NCBI RefSeq assembly: GCF_001077815.2
Contig: NZ_CP011310.1
Location: 1,550,001-1,614,000, forward strand
Direction: 5' to 3'
From: Aurantiacibacter atlanticus
GTDB lineage: Bacteria; Pseudomonadota; Alphaproteobacteria; Sphingomonadales; Sphingomonadaceae
DNA length: 64,000 nt
Position numbers and translations under genes: made by a program
The notes under the pieces: model-generated
What the model saw: only the letters and a program-made list of their open reading frames with translations
What the model was told of the DNA's origin: nothing
The model's database searches: none
Shown here: in pieces, positions 16,691 to 25,577 of the stretch
Layout of the letters: every line of letters starts with the position of its first letter
How positions within the stretch are numbered: the first letter of the stretch is position 1

Positions 16691-17275
16691 ATGAAACGTC
16701 TCCTATGCCTTCTGGCCCTTATCGCCATCCTTGTGCCGGTTCTTGCCGGCCAATTCGCGTCTCCGGCCGAAGCTCAGGATGCACCGCCGGCGTCAGTGGC
16801 CCAATCGGTTCCCGGTCCAGCGCTGGGGTTTGATCCTGGCGGCTCAGCCCCGTTCGACACTCTCCAACGCGCGCGTCAGCCCGGAGCGCAGAACCAGGTG
16901 CGAATCGAGCGCCGGATCGTCATCCGCATTGGCCCAGCTGCGCGGCAGGCGCGTTCGCAGATGTTGAGTGAGTTGCCGCGGCGCGAGATGCGCACCCGCT
17001 ATGCCGAGGAGGAACATGATGATTGCATCGATGCAAGATCGGTCGTTGGCGTTCATCCGGGAGGAGACAATCGCCTGCTGTTTTTCACACGCAATGACAG
17101 CGTGATTGCTGCCACTCTCGAAAATGGCTGCTCTGCGCGCGCGTTTTACGCTGGATTTTATATCGAACGCAGCGATGATGAACGACTTTGTGTCGCACGT
17201 GACAGGCTACAATCGCGTGCCGGCGCCAGCTGCCAGGTGGATGGCTTTTCGCGACTGGTTGCCGTTGCCAACTAG
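16691..17275 (+). CDS. secreted protein of unknown function
   Basis: 194 residues. It begins with a clear Sec signal peptide (MKRLLCLLALIAILVPVLAG, cleavage probable after the ASPAEA segment at about residue 28). The mature part starts Pro/Ala/Ser-rich, continues through a basic VRIERRIVIRIGP stretch, and has a cysteine-containing C-terminal half (DDCIDA, ENGCSA, ERLCVA, ASCQVDG), four cysteines that could form two disulfides in the periplasm. I do not recognise a family. It is followed by the helicase gene but with its own 127-bp gap and promoter. Confidence 0.75.
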   Translation: MKRLLCLLALIAILVPVLAGQFASPAEAQDAPPASVAQSVPGPALGFDPGGSAPFDTLQRARQPGAQNQVRIERRIVIRIGPAARQARSQMLSELPRREMRTRYAEEEHDDCIDARSVVGVHPGGDNRLLFFTRNDSVIAATLENGCSARAFYAGFYIERSDDERLCVARDRLQSRAGASCQVDGFSRLVAVAN

Positions 17276-17316
17276 GCACAACGGACAGGATCTGCCCTGC
17301 AATTTATCCGTAAATC

Positions 17317-17345
17317 TTGACTTTTGCGCTGCGTGGCGACTAGGG
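17317..17345 (+). promoter_or_regulatory. putative promoter of the DEAD-box helicase gene
   Basis: TTGACT at 17317-17322 is separated by 17 bp from CTAGGG at 17340-17345, matching the alphaproteobacterial pattern TTGAC-N17-CTA. It lies about 58 bp ahead of the helicase start. The -10 box is weak in its last three bases. Confidence 0.4.
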
Positions 17346-17402
17346 CGCGCCTAGAGGTTTCGCGCTTTCGCGTTGCCATGATTCTTTCCGGAAACACGTA
17401 TT

Positions 17403-18827
17403 TTGACAACTTTCGCCGATCTCGGCCTTTCTCCTGAATTACTCCAGGCCGTGGAAACGGCCGGTTACACCGTGCCCACCCCGATCCAGGCGGAAGCTAT
17501 TCCAGCCGTTCTTATGATGAAGGATCTGATCGGTATCGCCCAGACGGGCACAGGCAAGACCGCAAGTTTTGTGCTGCCGATGATCGATGTGCTGGCCAGC
17601 GGCCGCCGCCGCGCGCTCATGCCGCGCAGCCTCATTCTGGAGCCAACCCGAGAGCTTGCCGCGCAGGTTGCGGAGAATTTCGAGAAATACGGCAAGAATC
17701 ACGATCTCAAAATGGCGTTGCTTATCGGCGGCGTGCAAATGGGTGATCAGGTCAAGGCGCTGAATGAAGGCGTCGATGTACTGATCGCCACACCCGGCCG
17801 TCTGATGGATTTGTTCGAACGCGGCAAGATCCTGCTCAATGGATGTGAACTGCTGGTTATCGACGAGGCAGATCGCATGCTCGACATGGGCTTCATCCCC
17901 GATATCGAATTCATCTGTGAAAAGCTGCCCGAACAGCGCCAGACCATGCTGTTCAGCGCCACCATGCCGCCGCCAATTGCCAATCTGGCAAAGAAGTTTC
18001 TCAATGATCCAAAACGGATCGAGGTGAGCCGCGCCGCTTCTACGAATGAGAATATCACCGCATTCAAGATACCCGTGAAATCGCGCGAAAAGCAGGACAC
18101 CTTGCGCTGGCTGCTGCGCAATGATCTGGTTGAAACCGCGATCATCTTTTCCAATCGCAAGACCACGGTGCGCGAACTTAACAAGGCGCTTCAGCGCGAT
18201 GGCTTTGCCAGCGGCGAAATCCACGGCGATATCGATCAGGCTAGCCGCAATGCCGAATTGCAGCGGTTCAAGGACGGCGCCATCAACATTCTTGTTGCAT
18301 CTGACGTCGCTGCACGCGGTCTGGACATCAAGGGTGTGTCCCACGTCTTCAATTACGATACGCCGTGGCATCCTGATGACTATGTCCACCGCATCGGCCG
18401 TACAGGCCGCGCTGGCAATAAGGGCCGCGCCTTCACCTTCGTTGCCGAGGGTGATCAGGAAGCTATTGAAAATGTCGAAAAGCTGACCGGCAGCGCGATT
18501 GCTGTGTTCGGCAAGAAGGATGTGCGCGTCGATCTGCCTAAGCCTGCTGAAAAGCGTGTAAAGGCAGAGCCGGCGCCTGATGCTGAAACTGAGGTAGCAG
18601 AAAAGCCCAAACGCTCACGCGCCCGCAAATCGGACACTGTCGACACTGCGGAACGCGAAGAGAAGAAGCCCGAACGCGAGGACAAGCCTAAGCGTGAGGC
18701 CAGGGAACCTAGGCAATCAGGACAGGAAGAGCGCAAGCCGCGTCGTCGTAATCAGGATGATGAGCCGGTGGCTGCTGGTGAATGGAACGGACCCAAGCCG
18801 GAATTTCTCGCCGTCGGTTTTAACTGA
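17403..18827 (+). CDS. rhlE: DEAD-box ATP-dependent RNA helicase, RhlE type
   Basis: A 474-residue RNA helicase for ribosome assembly or mRNA turnover. The motifs are in order: Q motif around TPIQ (26-29), Walker A AQTGTGKT (46-53), PTREL, TPGR, DEAD (154-157) and LFSATMPP, then in the second RecA domain the IIFSNRK, VASDVAARGLDI and HRIGRTGRAG motifs. The C-terminal 90 residues are a charged Lys/Arg/Glu-rich tail typical of RhlE-like helicases. The start is TTG 17403: it begins directly at the conserved TFADLGLSPELL and no in-frame ATG is available upstream. Confidence 0.93.
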   Translation: MTTFADLGLSPELLQAVETAGYTVPTPIQAEAIPAVLMMKDLIGIAQTGTGKTASFVLPMIDVLASGRRRALMPRSLILEPTRELAAQVAENFEKYGKNHDLKMALLIGGVQMGDQVKALNEGVDVLIATPGRLMDLFERGKILLNGCELLVIDEADRMLDMGFIPDIEFICEKLPEQRQTMLFSATMPPPIANLAKKFLNDPKRIEVSRAASTNENITAFKIPVKSREKQDTLRWLLRNDLVETAIIFSNRKTTVRELNKALQRDGFASGEIHGDIDQASRNAELQRFKDGAINILVASDVAARGLDIKGVSHVFNYDTPWHPDDYVHRIGRTGRAGNKGRAFTFVAEGDQEAIENVEKLTGSAIAVFGKKDVRVDLPKPAEKRVKAEPAPDAETEVAEKPKRSRARKSDTVDTAEREEKKPEREDKPKREAREPRQSGQEERKPRRRNQDDEPVAAGEWNGPKPEFLAVGFN

Positions 18828-19171
18828 TCAGGCGACTGATTGCTGGCCGATGGGGCTCAGTTCGGCTCCGGGCTTGCACCTGTTATTCCTACATTGATCC
18901 GATGGACAACTGTCGGTGGTGAAATTTGCATTTACTGCAAGGTGACAAGGGTTACACCGTGTCACCCTGACATATGATATGAAAAATGCGACTTTTCCGT
19001 GATTTACAGCGCAAATGAACAAGGTGACACTTTATCGGGTCTAAACTGCGCATCAGTCAAGTCTGGCGGCAAATAGAGAGACGGACGATGTGAAAGAGCA
19101 GATTGGACCTGATGCGGTTTGCAAGCGTAGGAAAGCAGATATTCTCATCTGTCACACGCTTCCCGAGCCCC
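18828..19171. other. 344-bp gap between convergent genes, with repeated GGTGACA boxes
   Basis: This stretch lies between the 3' ends of the helicase (+) and uvrD (-) genes, so no promoter for either is expected. It nevertheless holds GGTGACA at 18941-18947, its inverted copy TGTCACC at 18960-18966 and a third copy GGTGACAC at 19023-19030. A short GTG-started frame (19090-19188, about 32 codons) overlaps the uvrD end but has no recognisable homologue. I see no convincing gene or terminator here. Confidence 0.5.
18941..18966. repeat. inverted repeat GGTGACA-N12-TGTCACC
   Basis: Perfect 7-bp arms separated by 12 bp, with an internal GGTTACACC that resembles the arms. A further direct copy GGTGACAC lies 57 bp downstream at 19023-19030. 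The arrangement looks like a protein-binding array rather than a terminator, because no T-run follows. Confidence 0.6.
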
Positions 19172-21517
19172 TCAGTCCGCCACCGTAACGAAGCTATCGA
19201 TTACGCGCTTCACGCCGGCTTTCTCGAATTCGATTTCCAGCTTGTTGCCTTCTTGTCCGATGACCTTGCCATAGCCGAACTTGTCGTGAAACACGCGGTC
19301 GCCCATCACGATGTCGCTGCGCGGTTTGGCAGCAAAACTAGCGGAGGAGCGGCCCGGTTCCTTCACGCGGACCTGTTTTGTATCATAGCCGGTGGCCAGC
19401 GCGCGTTGCCATCCGGGGCCGCGTTTCTGAGAGCGATCGGGCCGGCTTTGCGAAACATGCGCGAAGGGATCTTCAGTCTCACTCCAATTCGCCTGCCATA
19501 GCGATCTGCCGCCTGTCATCGTGGTTTCGCTTTCGATATGATCTTCGGGCAAATCCTCGATAAAGCGGCTGGGGATGGAGCTGGACCATTGGCCGAAGAT
19601 GCGCCTGTTCGCTGCGTGCAAGATCGTGCAACGCCGCCGTGCGCGGGTGATCGCGACATAGGCTAGGCGGCGTTCCTCTTCCAGACTGGCTAGCCCACCT
19701 TCGTCAAGCGAGCGTTGAGAGGGAAATACGCCTTCTTCCCAGCCCGGCAGGAAGACGTGATCAAACTCCAACCCCTTGGCAGCATGCATCGTCATGATGG
19801 TGACTTTTTCCTCCTCATCGGAGGCATCACTGTCCATCACCAGTGCGACATGTTCCAGGAAATCGCCGAGCGTTTCATATTCTTCCATTGCGCGCGCAAG
19901 TTCGACGAGGTTTTCCGCGCGGCCCGCGCTCTCGGGTGAGCGATCGGCCTTGAGCATCGCATCATAGCCTGCGTCCTCCAGCACGCTGCGCAGCAGTTCT
20001 GACGGAGTGACCGCTTCGCTCATTTCGCGCCACCGCAGGAAGCCGCGCATCAGTTCTGCAATGGTATTGGACGCCCGTGCGGGCAGCTCATCGGTATCGG
20101 CGAGTTCAAGCGAGGCTGCCGCAAGGGGCATGCCTGTGCGGCGCGCATGCTGGTGCATCTTTTCCAGCGTCTTGGCACCAAGGCCGCGCTTTGGCTGGTT
20201 ATAAATGCGCTCGAACGCCAGATCGTCTGCCGGTTGGGCGATGACGCGCAGATAGGCCAGCGCATCGCGAATCTCGGCACGTTCGTAAAAGCGAAACCCC
20301 CCCACGATGCGGTAGTTCAGGCCAATCTGGATGAAGCGATCTTCAAACTCGCGCGTCTGATATTGGGCGCGCACAAGGATCGCGACCTGTTCAAGGCTTG
20401 CGCCTTCACGTTCCAGCCGTTCTATTTCCTCACCCAGCCGGCGCGCTTCTTCAGGGGCGTCCCACACGCCGATGACACGTAGGTTTTCGCCAGCGGGCAT
20501 ATCGGTCCACAAGGTCTTGCCCAGCCTTTGGCTATTGGCGGCTATCAGCCCGCTGGCCGCGGCAAGGATTTGTGGGGTGGAGCGATAATTCTGTTCCAGC
20601 TTGACCACGGATGCGCCGGGAAAATCCTTTTCAAACCGCAGAATATTGGCAACTTCTGCGCCGCGCCATGAATAGATGGACTGATCATCATCGCCGACCA
20701 CACAGATATTCTTGCGAGATTGCGCAATCAGCCGCAGCCATAGATATTGGACGGCATTGGTATCCTGATATTCGTCCACCAGCACATATTTGAACCGCTT
20801 CTGATACTGTTCCAGCACATCGCGATGCTTGCGGAAAATGTTGAGGATATGGAGCAGGAGATCGCCAAAATCGCAGGCGTTCAGCGTAATAAGCCGCGCC
20901 TGGTAGAGACTGTAGATCTCCTGCCCCCTGCCATTGGCATAGCTTTCCTTGTCCACCGCAGTCAGATCGGCCGGGTTGAGTCCGCGATTTTTCCAATTGT
21001 CGATCAAGCCGGCGAGCTGGCGTGGCGGCCAGCGCTTTTCGTCAATGTCGTTTTCGCGGATCAGGGTCTTGAGAAGGCGTAATTGATCGTCAGTATCAAT
21101 GATCGTGTAATTGCTTTTCAGACCCACGAGTTCGGCATGGCGGCGCAGCATTTTCGCGCCGATGGAATGGAACGTGCCGAGCCACGGCATGCCTTCCAGC
21201 GCGCCGCCTGTCAGCTTGCCTACCCGTTCGCGCATTTCACGCGCGGCCTTGTTGGTAAATGTGACGCACAGAATTTCGCTTGGCCAGGCGAGCCTTTCAC
21301 GCACAATATGCGCAAGTCGGTGGGTGAGTGCGGAGGTCTTGCCCGTGCCCGCACCTGCCAGCATTAAAACCGGGCCTTCGGTTGTCATCACGGCAGCACG
21401 CTGCGGCTGGTTCAGCCGCGAAAGCCACTCCGGCACATTTTGTGCAGAATCGGCGCTCTCTGCGTTCTCGATAGCCGTTGCGTTGGCGGAATCTGCGGGG
21501 GCGGGGGGATTTTTCAC
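19172..21517 (-). CDS. uvrD: ATP-dependent DNA helicase UvrD/PcrA
   Basis: A superfamily 1A 3'-5' helicase for nucleotide-excision and mismatch repair. The LNQPQRAAV motif precedes Walker A GAGTGKT (about residues 55-61 from the chosen start). Motif Ia is CVTFTNKAAREM, motif II LVDEYQDTN, motif III VVGDDDQSIYSWRGA, motif IV LEQNYRS, motif V TMHAAKGLEF and motif VI VAITRARR. The C-terminus VFHDKFGYGKVIGQEGNKLEIEF is the UvrD tudor-like tail. The GTG at 21517 gives 781 residues, the normal size; the frame is open farther upstream into the promoter of the divergent gene, which is unlikely to be translated. A GTG about 27 codons in is an alternative. Confidence 0.93.
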   Translation of the reverse strand: MKNPPAPADSANATAIENAESADSAQNVPEWLSRLNQPQRAAVMTTEGPVLMLAGAGTGKTSALTHRLAHIVRERLAWPSEILCVTFTNKAAREMRERVGKLTGGALEGMPWLGTFHSIGAKMLRRHAELVGLKSNYTIIDTDDQLRLLKTLIRENDIDEKRWPPRQLAGLIDNWKNRGLNPADLTAVDKESYANGRGQEIYSLYQARLITLNACDFGDLLLHILNIFRKHRDVLEQYQKRFKYVLVDEYQDTNAVQYLWLRLIAQSRKNICVVGDDDQSIYSWRGAEVANILRFEKDFPGASVVKLEQNYRSTPQILAAASGLIAANSQRLGKTLWTDMPAGENLRVIGVWDAPEEARRLGEEIERLEREGASLEQVAILVRAQYQTREFEDRFIQIGLNYRIVGGFRFYERAEIRDALAYLRVIAQPADDLAFERIYNQPKRGLGAKTLEKMHQHARRTGMPLAAASLELADTDELPARASNTIAELMRGFLRWREMSEAVTPSELLRSVLEDAGYDAMLKADRSPESAGRAENLVELARAMEEYETLGDFLEHVALVMDSDASDEEEKVTIMTMHAAKGLEFDHVFLPGWEEGVFPSQRSLDEGGLASLEEERRLAYVAITRARRRCTILHAANRRIFGQWSSSIPSRFIEDLPEDHIESETTMTGGRSLWQANWSETEDPFAHVSQSRPDRSQKRGPGWQRALATGYDTKQVRVKEPGRSSASFAAKPRSDIVMGDRVFHDKFGYGKVIGQEGNKLEIEFEKAGVKRVIDSFVTVAD

Positions 21518-21658
21518 CTGTGAACAACTAGGGAACGCGGGCGGCACGTGCAAGCGCTGCGGCGAAGCGGGGAACCAGATTTTTTCGGAACACAGGCCCT
21601 CTGGTGCACGTTTAAGGGGGCAATCGCCAGCAGGCGACCCGAGTATGGAGAAATTATA

Positions 21659-22252
21659 ATGAACAAGGCAATTCTTGCTGCCGCCACCGCCCTTTCCATG
21701 GCCGCAATGCCGGCCGTCGCCCAGGGCCAGGACGGCGCCACGATGTATCCCGCAGAGCATCAGCAAATCATCGAAACGATGGATGATAACCAGCGCGTCA
21801 TATTCGATAGCTGGGATGCTGAACGTCAGGCCGCGTATTTTGGCTGGGACGACACCACCCGGAACTATTATTGGACGCTCGACAGCGATCAGCAGAATGC
21901 GTGGTGGTATCTTGACGACCAACAGCGCCTCTCACTGGTGATGATTGAATCGCCGGACCAGCGTGATGCAATCTGGACTGCGATTATCGCGCAGGTCAAT
22001 GAGTTAGAACCGACACCGAGCGCTACCACAACCGCAGCCACCACAACTAGCGCGGATGTGAATTTCGTCTCGAATGAAATGGTGCAGAACGTTCCCATGC
22101 CATCCACACCGAAAGAATATCCGGTGTGCGAAAGCGACGATGATGATTCCTGCATCAATGCATGGGCTGCCGGTCAGCGCGGCCCCGGAATCTCTCGTCC
22201 GCTCGATTATTGGCCGGAGCAGCCAGCATCCGATGCGGGCTCTGACGACTAG
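21659..22252 (+). CDS. secreted Trp/Asp-rich protein of unknown function
   Basis: 197 residues starting at ATG 21659 behind GGAGAA. The signal peptide is MNKAILAAATALSMAAMPAVAQG. The mature protein has a striking acidic and tryptophan-rich region (residues about 40-105) with repeated units of the type FDSWDAERQAAYFGWDD, YYWTLDSDQQNAWWYLDDQQR, followed by a Thr/Ala linker and a C-terminal block containing a Cys pair (VCESDDDDSCINAWAAGQRGPG). It is probably periplasmic or surface-associated. I do not recognise the family; W-x-L-D/D-x-Q repeats suggest a peptide- or glycan-binding role but this is speculation. Confidence 0.8.
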   Translation: MNKAILAAATALSMAAMPAVAQGQDGATMYPAEHQQIIETMDDNQRVIFDSWDAERQAAYFGWDDTTRNYYWTLDSDQQNAWWYLDDQQRLSLVMIESPDQRDAIWTAIIAQVNELEPTPSATTTAATTTSADVNFVSNEMVQNVPMPSTPKEYPVCESDDDDSCINAWAAGQRGPGISRPLDYWPEQPASDAGSDD

Positions 22253-22278
22253 ACAAGACAATTTTCATTACGAAAGAA

Positions 22279-22316
22279 GGTCGCATGCCAAAGATGGCGG
22301 GCGGCCTCTTTTGCTT
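22279..22316 (+). terminator. intrinsic terminator after the Trp/Asp-rich protein gene
   Basis: GGTCGC pairs with GCGGCC (one G-U), and an inner GCC-AAAGAT-GGC forms the tip. It is followed by tcttttgctttt. It ends about 10 bp before the convergent rsmD stop. Confidence 0.55.
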
Positions 22317-22325
22317 TTCGTATGA

Positions 22326-22883
22326 TTATTGGGCTGATGCGGTTGGCCAGCGCAGCAAGACCAATTTGGCCGCCCCCACCTTGCGTTCGCTATCAATTTC
22401 CAGCGCGCGGATATTTGCATCTTCCTTCGCGCCGATCTCCAGCGCGACCCAGGTAGATTCCCCAATCCAGCCAAGCCGCACCAAGCGATCTAACGCCACC
22501 GCGCCTGCCCCGCTGCCATAAGGCGGATCGAGCAGGACGATATCGCGTGCAATCTTGGCAGCGCCAAGCCCCATCACCGATCCGGCAACCACTTCGCAAC
22601 GATCCTGCGCCCGCAGCGCGGCGATATTCTGCCGTATGGTGCGGATAGCGGGAGCATCCTGTTCAACAAAGGTGCAATTGGCGGCACCGCGCGACAATGC
22701 CTCAAGCCCCAATGCACCTGACCCGGCGAACAGATCCGCCACGCTTAACCCCTCAAAATTGCCGAGACGGCTGACCAGCATGGAAAACAGCGTTTCGCGT
22801 GTGCGATCAGCAGAAGGGCGGGTGGTATCGCCGGCAGGCGTACGCAGCATCCGTCGCTTCCATTCCCCCGCGATAATCCGCAT
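22326..22883 (-). CDS. rsmD: 16S rRNA (guanine966-N2)-methyltransferase
   Basis: 185 residues. The N-terminal MRIIAGEWKRR and RPSADRTRETLFSML are the RsmD signature, the SAM-binding motif is VADLFAGSGALGLEALSRGA, and the catalytic DPPY motif is in VLLDPPYGSG. It methylates G966 of 16S rRNA in the 30S subunit. The ATG overlaps the TAA of the upstream pseudouridine synthase gene (TAATG), so the two RNA-modification genes are translationally coupled. Confidence 0.94.
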   Translation of the reverse strand: MRIIAGEWKRRMLRTPAGDTTRPSADRTRETLFSMLVSRLGNFEGLSVADLFAGSGALGLEALSRGAANCTFVEQDAPAIRTIRQNIAALRAQDRCEVVAGSVMGLGAAKIARDIVLLDPPYGSGAGAVALDRLVRLGWIGESTWVALEIGAKEDANIRALEIDSERKVGAAKLVLLRWPTASAQ

Positions 22884-23677
22884 TACTTCTTGCCCTGCTT
22901 GATCGAAGAGCGGAACCGTTCGACATCTTCCTTGCGAATTTCCGCAGCTGCACCGCGCGGCAGATCTGCAAGGAAGAACGGGCCATAAGCAGTACGGATC
23001 AGCCTGCTGACTTCCAGCCCCAGATGTTCCAGCACGCGGCGGACCTCACGGTTCTTGCCCTCGGTCAGTGTCAGTTCGATCCATTGATTGCGGCCAGTCC
23101 GCCGTTCAAGATTGGCATCGATCGGGCCATAGCGCATGCCTTCAATCTCAATCCCGTCCATCAGCGCTTCAAGGTCGTCCTGATGGACATCGCCAAAGGT
23201 GCGCGCGCGATAGGTGCGCGGTATTTCTGATGATGGCAGCTCCATCGTGCGTTTGAAGCCGCCATCATTGGTCAGCAGCAAAAGCCCTTCTGTATTCATA
23301 TCGAGACGGCCCACCGGCATCACCCGGGGCGTGCCCTTGGGCAGTGCATTGCGCAATGCATCATATATCGTCGGGCGGCCGGAAAAGTCGCGCTCTGCCG
23401 TTAGCAGGCCGGTAGGCTTGTTAAAGGCGAACAAGCGGGTGCGTTCTGGCTTGGCCACTGGTTTGCCGTCCACGCTGACCCCGGCAAGGCTGGTGAGGAA
23501 AGTGGCAGGCGTTGTCACCACATCCTCGCCAATCTTGATACGGCGATCTTCAATCATGCGCTCCACCTCGCGGCGGCTGGCGACACCGGCGCGGGCGAGG
23601 AGTTTGGCGATACGATCGCCTTCGGGGCGTGGTTCGGTTGTCATGAAGCGCGCCTTATCGGGTGATGGCTCGTTCAT
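22883..23677 (-). CDS. rluB: 23S rRNA pseudouridine synthase, RluB/RsuA family
   Basis: About 264 residues. An N-terminal S4 RNA-binding domain (RIAKLLARAGVASRREVERMIEDRRIKI) is followed by the catalytic domain. The catalytic Asp is in VGRLDMNTEGLLLLTNDGG, and the family motif EGKNREVRRVLEHLGLEVSRLIR is intact, as in RluB/RluE/RsuA. ATG 23677 is favoured because GGAAGG lies just upstream; an ATG at 23689 and one at 23644 are also in frame. RluB versus RsuA specificity is inferred from overall similarity. Confidence 0.88.
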   Translation of the reverse strand: MNEPSPDKARFMTTEPRPEGDRIAKLLARAGVASRREVERMIEDRRIKIGEDVVTTPATFLTSLAGVSVDGKPVAKPERTRLFAFNKPTGLLTAERDFSGRPTIYDALRNALPKGTPRVMPVGRLDMNTEGLLLLTNDGGFKRTMELPSSEIPRTYRARTFGDVHQDDLEALMDGIEIEGMRYGPIDANLERRTGRNQWIELTLTEGKNREVRRVLEHLGLEVSRLIRTAYGPFFLADLPRGAAAEIRKEDVERFRSSIKQGKK

Positions 23678-23741
23678 CCAGCCTTCCATTGCCTGGGTTT
23701 AGGGTTAGATCGAGACGAACGAATTTATTGGAGCACCTTGC

Positions 23742-25478
23742 ATGGCCGAAGCCGCCGCCCAAAACGCCAAGACAAAACCGGGTTGGGGAACATTGCTGCG
23801 CTCCCTGCGCAATCCCAAAAGCGGGTATATGGCGCTGTTCGGCTTTGCCAGCGGCCTCCCTTTTGCGCTGTTTCTGGGCACGCTTTACGCCTGGCTGAGC
23901 GAGGCTGAGGTTCAGCTGGAAACAATGGGCGTCTTTTCCCTTATTGGCCTTGCCTATGCTTTTCAGTTTCTCTGGTCGCCATTGATCGACAAGATGACAA
24001 TTCCCGGCTTCTCCAAACTGGGGCGGCGCAAGCAGTGGATTGTGCCCGCGCAGATTTTGCTCGGTATCATCCTGATTTCACTCAGCCTGAGCAATCCGAC
24101 AGACAACAATATGGGCTGGTTCTCGCTTCTGGCGGGCATTGGCGCGCTTGCCAGCGCGACACAGGATATCGCGATCAATGCATGGCGTATTGATGTTGCA
24201 GACGAAGAAGCGACGCTCGATATTCTCTCCACTGTCTATCAGATGGGCTACCGTCTTGCTGCGCTGGTGGGCGGGGCGCTCGGCCTGATTATCGCGGCGC
24301 GGATTGGCTGGCCGCTGACATATCTTGCGATGGGTGCAATTTTGCTGGTCATTGGCATAGCCGGGCTGTTTGCGCCCGACAGCAAGGTGGGCGATGCGGT
24401 GGAAGGGCAGGCTGATGACGAATTATTGCTCAGCTTGCGCAAGAAGGGTGAATTGCAGCCCAAGATCCGCGCCCGCGCCCTGATGGCCGTGGGCGCGCTG
24501 TGGGGCGCTGCCATCGCAGGCGTGCTGACCTTCATGTACATGTCGCTCACCTACGCGCCCGAAGATCGTCCAAACCCGACCGAATTTACCGTGACATGGG
24601 GCCCGTGGATTATCGTCGCTACCGTTGTGGTTCCTGCTTTGATTGCTGGCTGGCTCGCTTCGCAAAAAAAGAAGGGCGAACACCTGCTGACTGAAGATCT
24701 GCCGCAACGCGAAAGTGGATCTTATGCAGCCGATCACCTTTATCGCGCGCTGGTAATGCCATTGGTGGAATTTGTGGGACGCATGGGCTGGTCGCTGGTG
24801 CTGATCCTTTCACTGGTGCTGACTTACCGCATCTGCGACGCGATATGGGGCACCTTTGCCTATCCGTTCTATCTGGGTGAGCTGGAATATACGAATGATG
24901 AGGTGGCTTTCGCTTCCAAGTTCTTCGGTGTCGGCGCGATTATCGCTGGCCTTGCGCTGGGCGGCTATTTGCTGACGGTTATTGGACGCATGGCGACACT
25001 GACGCTGGGTGCGCTGCTCGCGGCGCTGACCAATCTCCTCTATGCAGACATGGCAAGAGGCGGCGCGCTTATGCAAAGCGCCAGCGATGCCATCGGCTTT
25101 TCTGCGCTCATTGGTTTTATGGCGCCTTTCGGGTCTGATGCGCTGCCGCGATTGACCTTCACGATCATGTGGGAAAACCTCGCCATCGGTATCGCGGGCG
25201 CGGCATATGTGGCGTGGCTCAGTTCCATCGTTTCAAAGAAATATTCCGCCGTGCAATATGCTCTGTTGTCCTCGCTCACGCTGCTGGTCGGCACTCTGGG
25301 GCGGGGCGCATTGGGCGAAATGATCGAGGAGCGCGGCTATTACTGGGTCTTCCTGTTCACCACCGCAATCGGTGCTGTCGCAGTTGTGCTGTGCATTATG
25401 GAATGGATTCGCGAAAGAAGCTCAGGCCGGGCAGCGGGCGTGGTAACGCCTGATCGCAAGGTCGTGCCTGCGGAATAG
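23742..25478 (+). CDS. ampG: AmpG-type muropeptide permease (MFS)
   Basis: 578 residues with about 14 membrane segments. The AmpG signature FGFASGLPFALFLGTLYAWLSE follows the amino end, then FLWSPLIDKMTIPGFSKLGRRKQWI and the SATQDIAINAWRIDV segment. AmpG imports GlcNAc-anhydroMurNAc peptides from the periplasm for recycling and cytoplasmic salvage. The length is greater than the E. coli protein because of an enlarged loop after segment six. GGAG precedes ATG 23742. Together with the Mpl-like ligase and LD-carboxypeptidase at 59-62 kb it forms a recycling route. Confidence 0.9.
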   Translation: MAEAAAQNAKTKPGWGTLLRSLRNPKSGYMALFGFASGLPFALFLGTLYAWLSEAEVQLETMGVFSLIGLAYAFQFLWSPLIDKMTIPGFSKLGRRKQWIVPAQILLGIILISLSLSNPTDNNMGWFSLLAGIGALASATQDIAINAWRIDVADEEATLDILSTVYQMGYRLAALVGGALGLIIAARIGWPLTYLAMGAILLVIGIAGLFAPDSKVGDAVEGQADDELLLSLRKKGELQPKIRARALMAVGALWGAAIAGVLTFMYMSLTYAPEDRPNPTEFTVTWGPWIIVATVVVPALIAGWLASQKKKGEHLLTEDLPQRESGSYAADHLYRALVMPLVEFVGRMGWSLVLILSLVLTYRICDAIWGTFAYPFYLGELEYTNDEVAFASKFFGVGAIIAGLALGGYLLTVIGRMATLTLGALLAALTNLLYADMARGGALMQSASDAIGFSALIGFMAPFGSDALPRLTFTIMWENLAIGIAGAAYVAWLSSIVSKKYSAVQYALLSSLTLLVGTLGRGALGEMIEERGYYWVFLFTTAIGAVAVVLCIMEWIRERSSGRAAGVVTPDRKVVPAE

Positions 25479-25494
25479 GCCAATGGCGAATAAA

Positions 25495-25522
25495 GGCCTG
25501 CCTTTCTCGGGCCCGTTTTTGT
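25495..25522 (+). terminator. intrinsic terminator after ampG
   Basis: GGCCTG pairs with CGGGCC (one G-U pair) around a 7-nt loop, followed by cgttttt. It lies about 17 bp after the ampG stop and ahead of the convergent folC gene. Confidence 0.6.
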
Positions 25523-25577
25523 TTCCGGCACTCGCTGCAATCTTCGGATCGGCGTCTATGATGGTCAAACGGGCTGA

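Noticed and set aside
18828..19022. 64-codon minus-strand frame in the helicase-uvrD gap
   Set aside because: No ribosome-binding site, no family, and it spans the repeats; composition is not coding-like.
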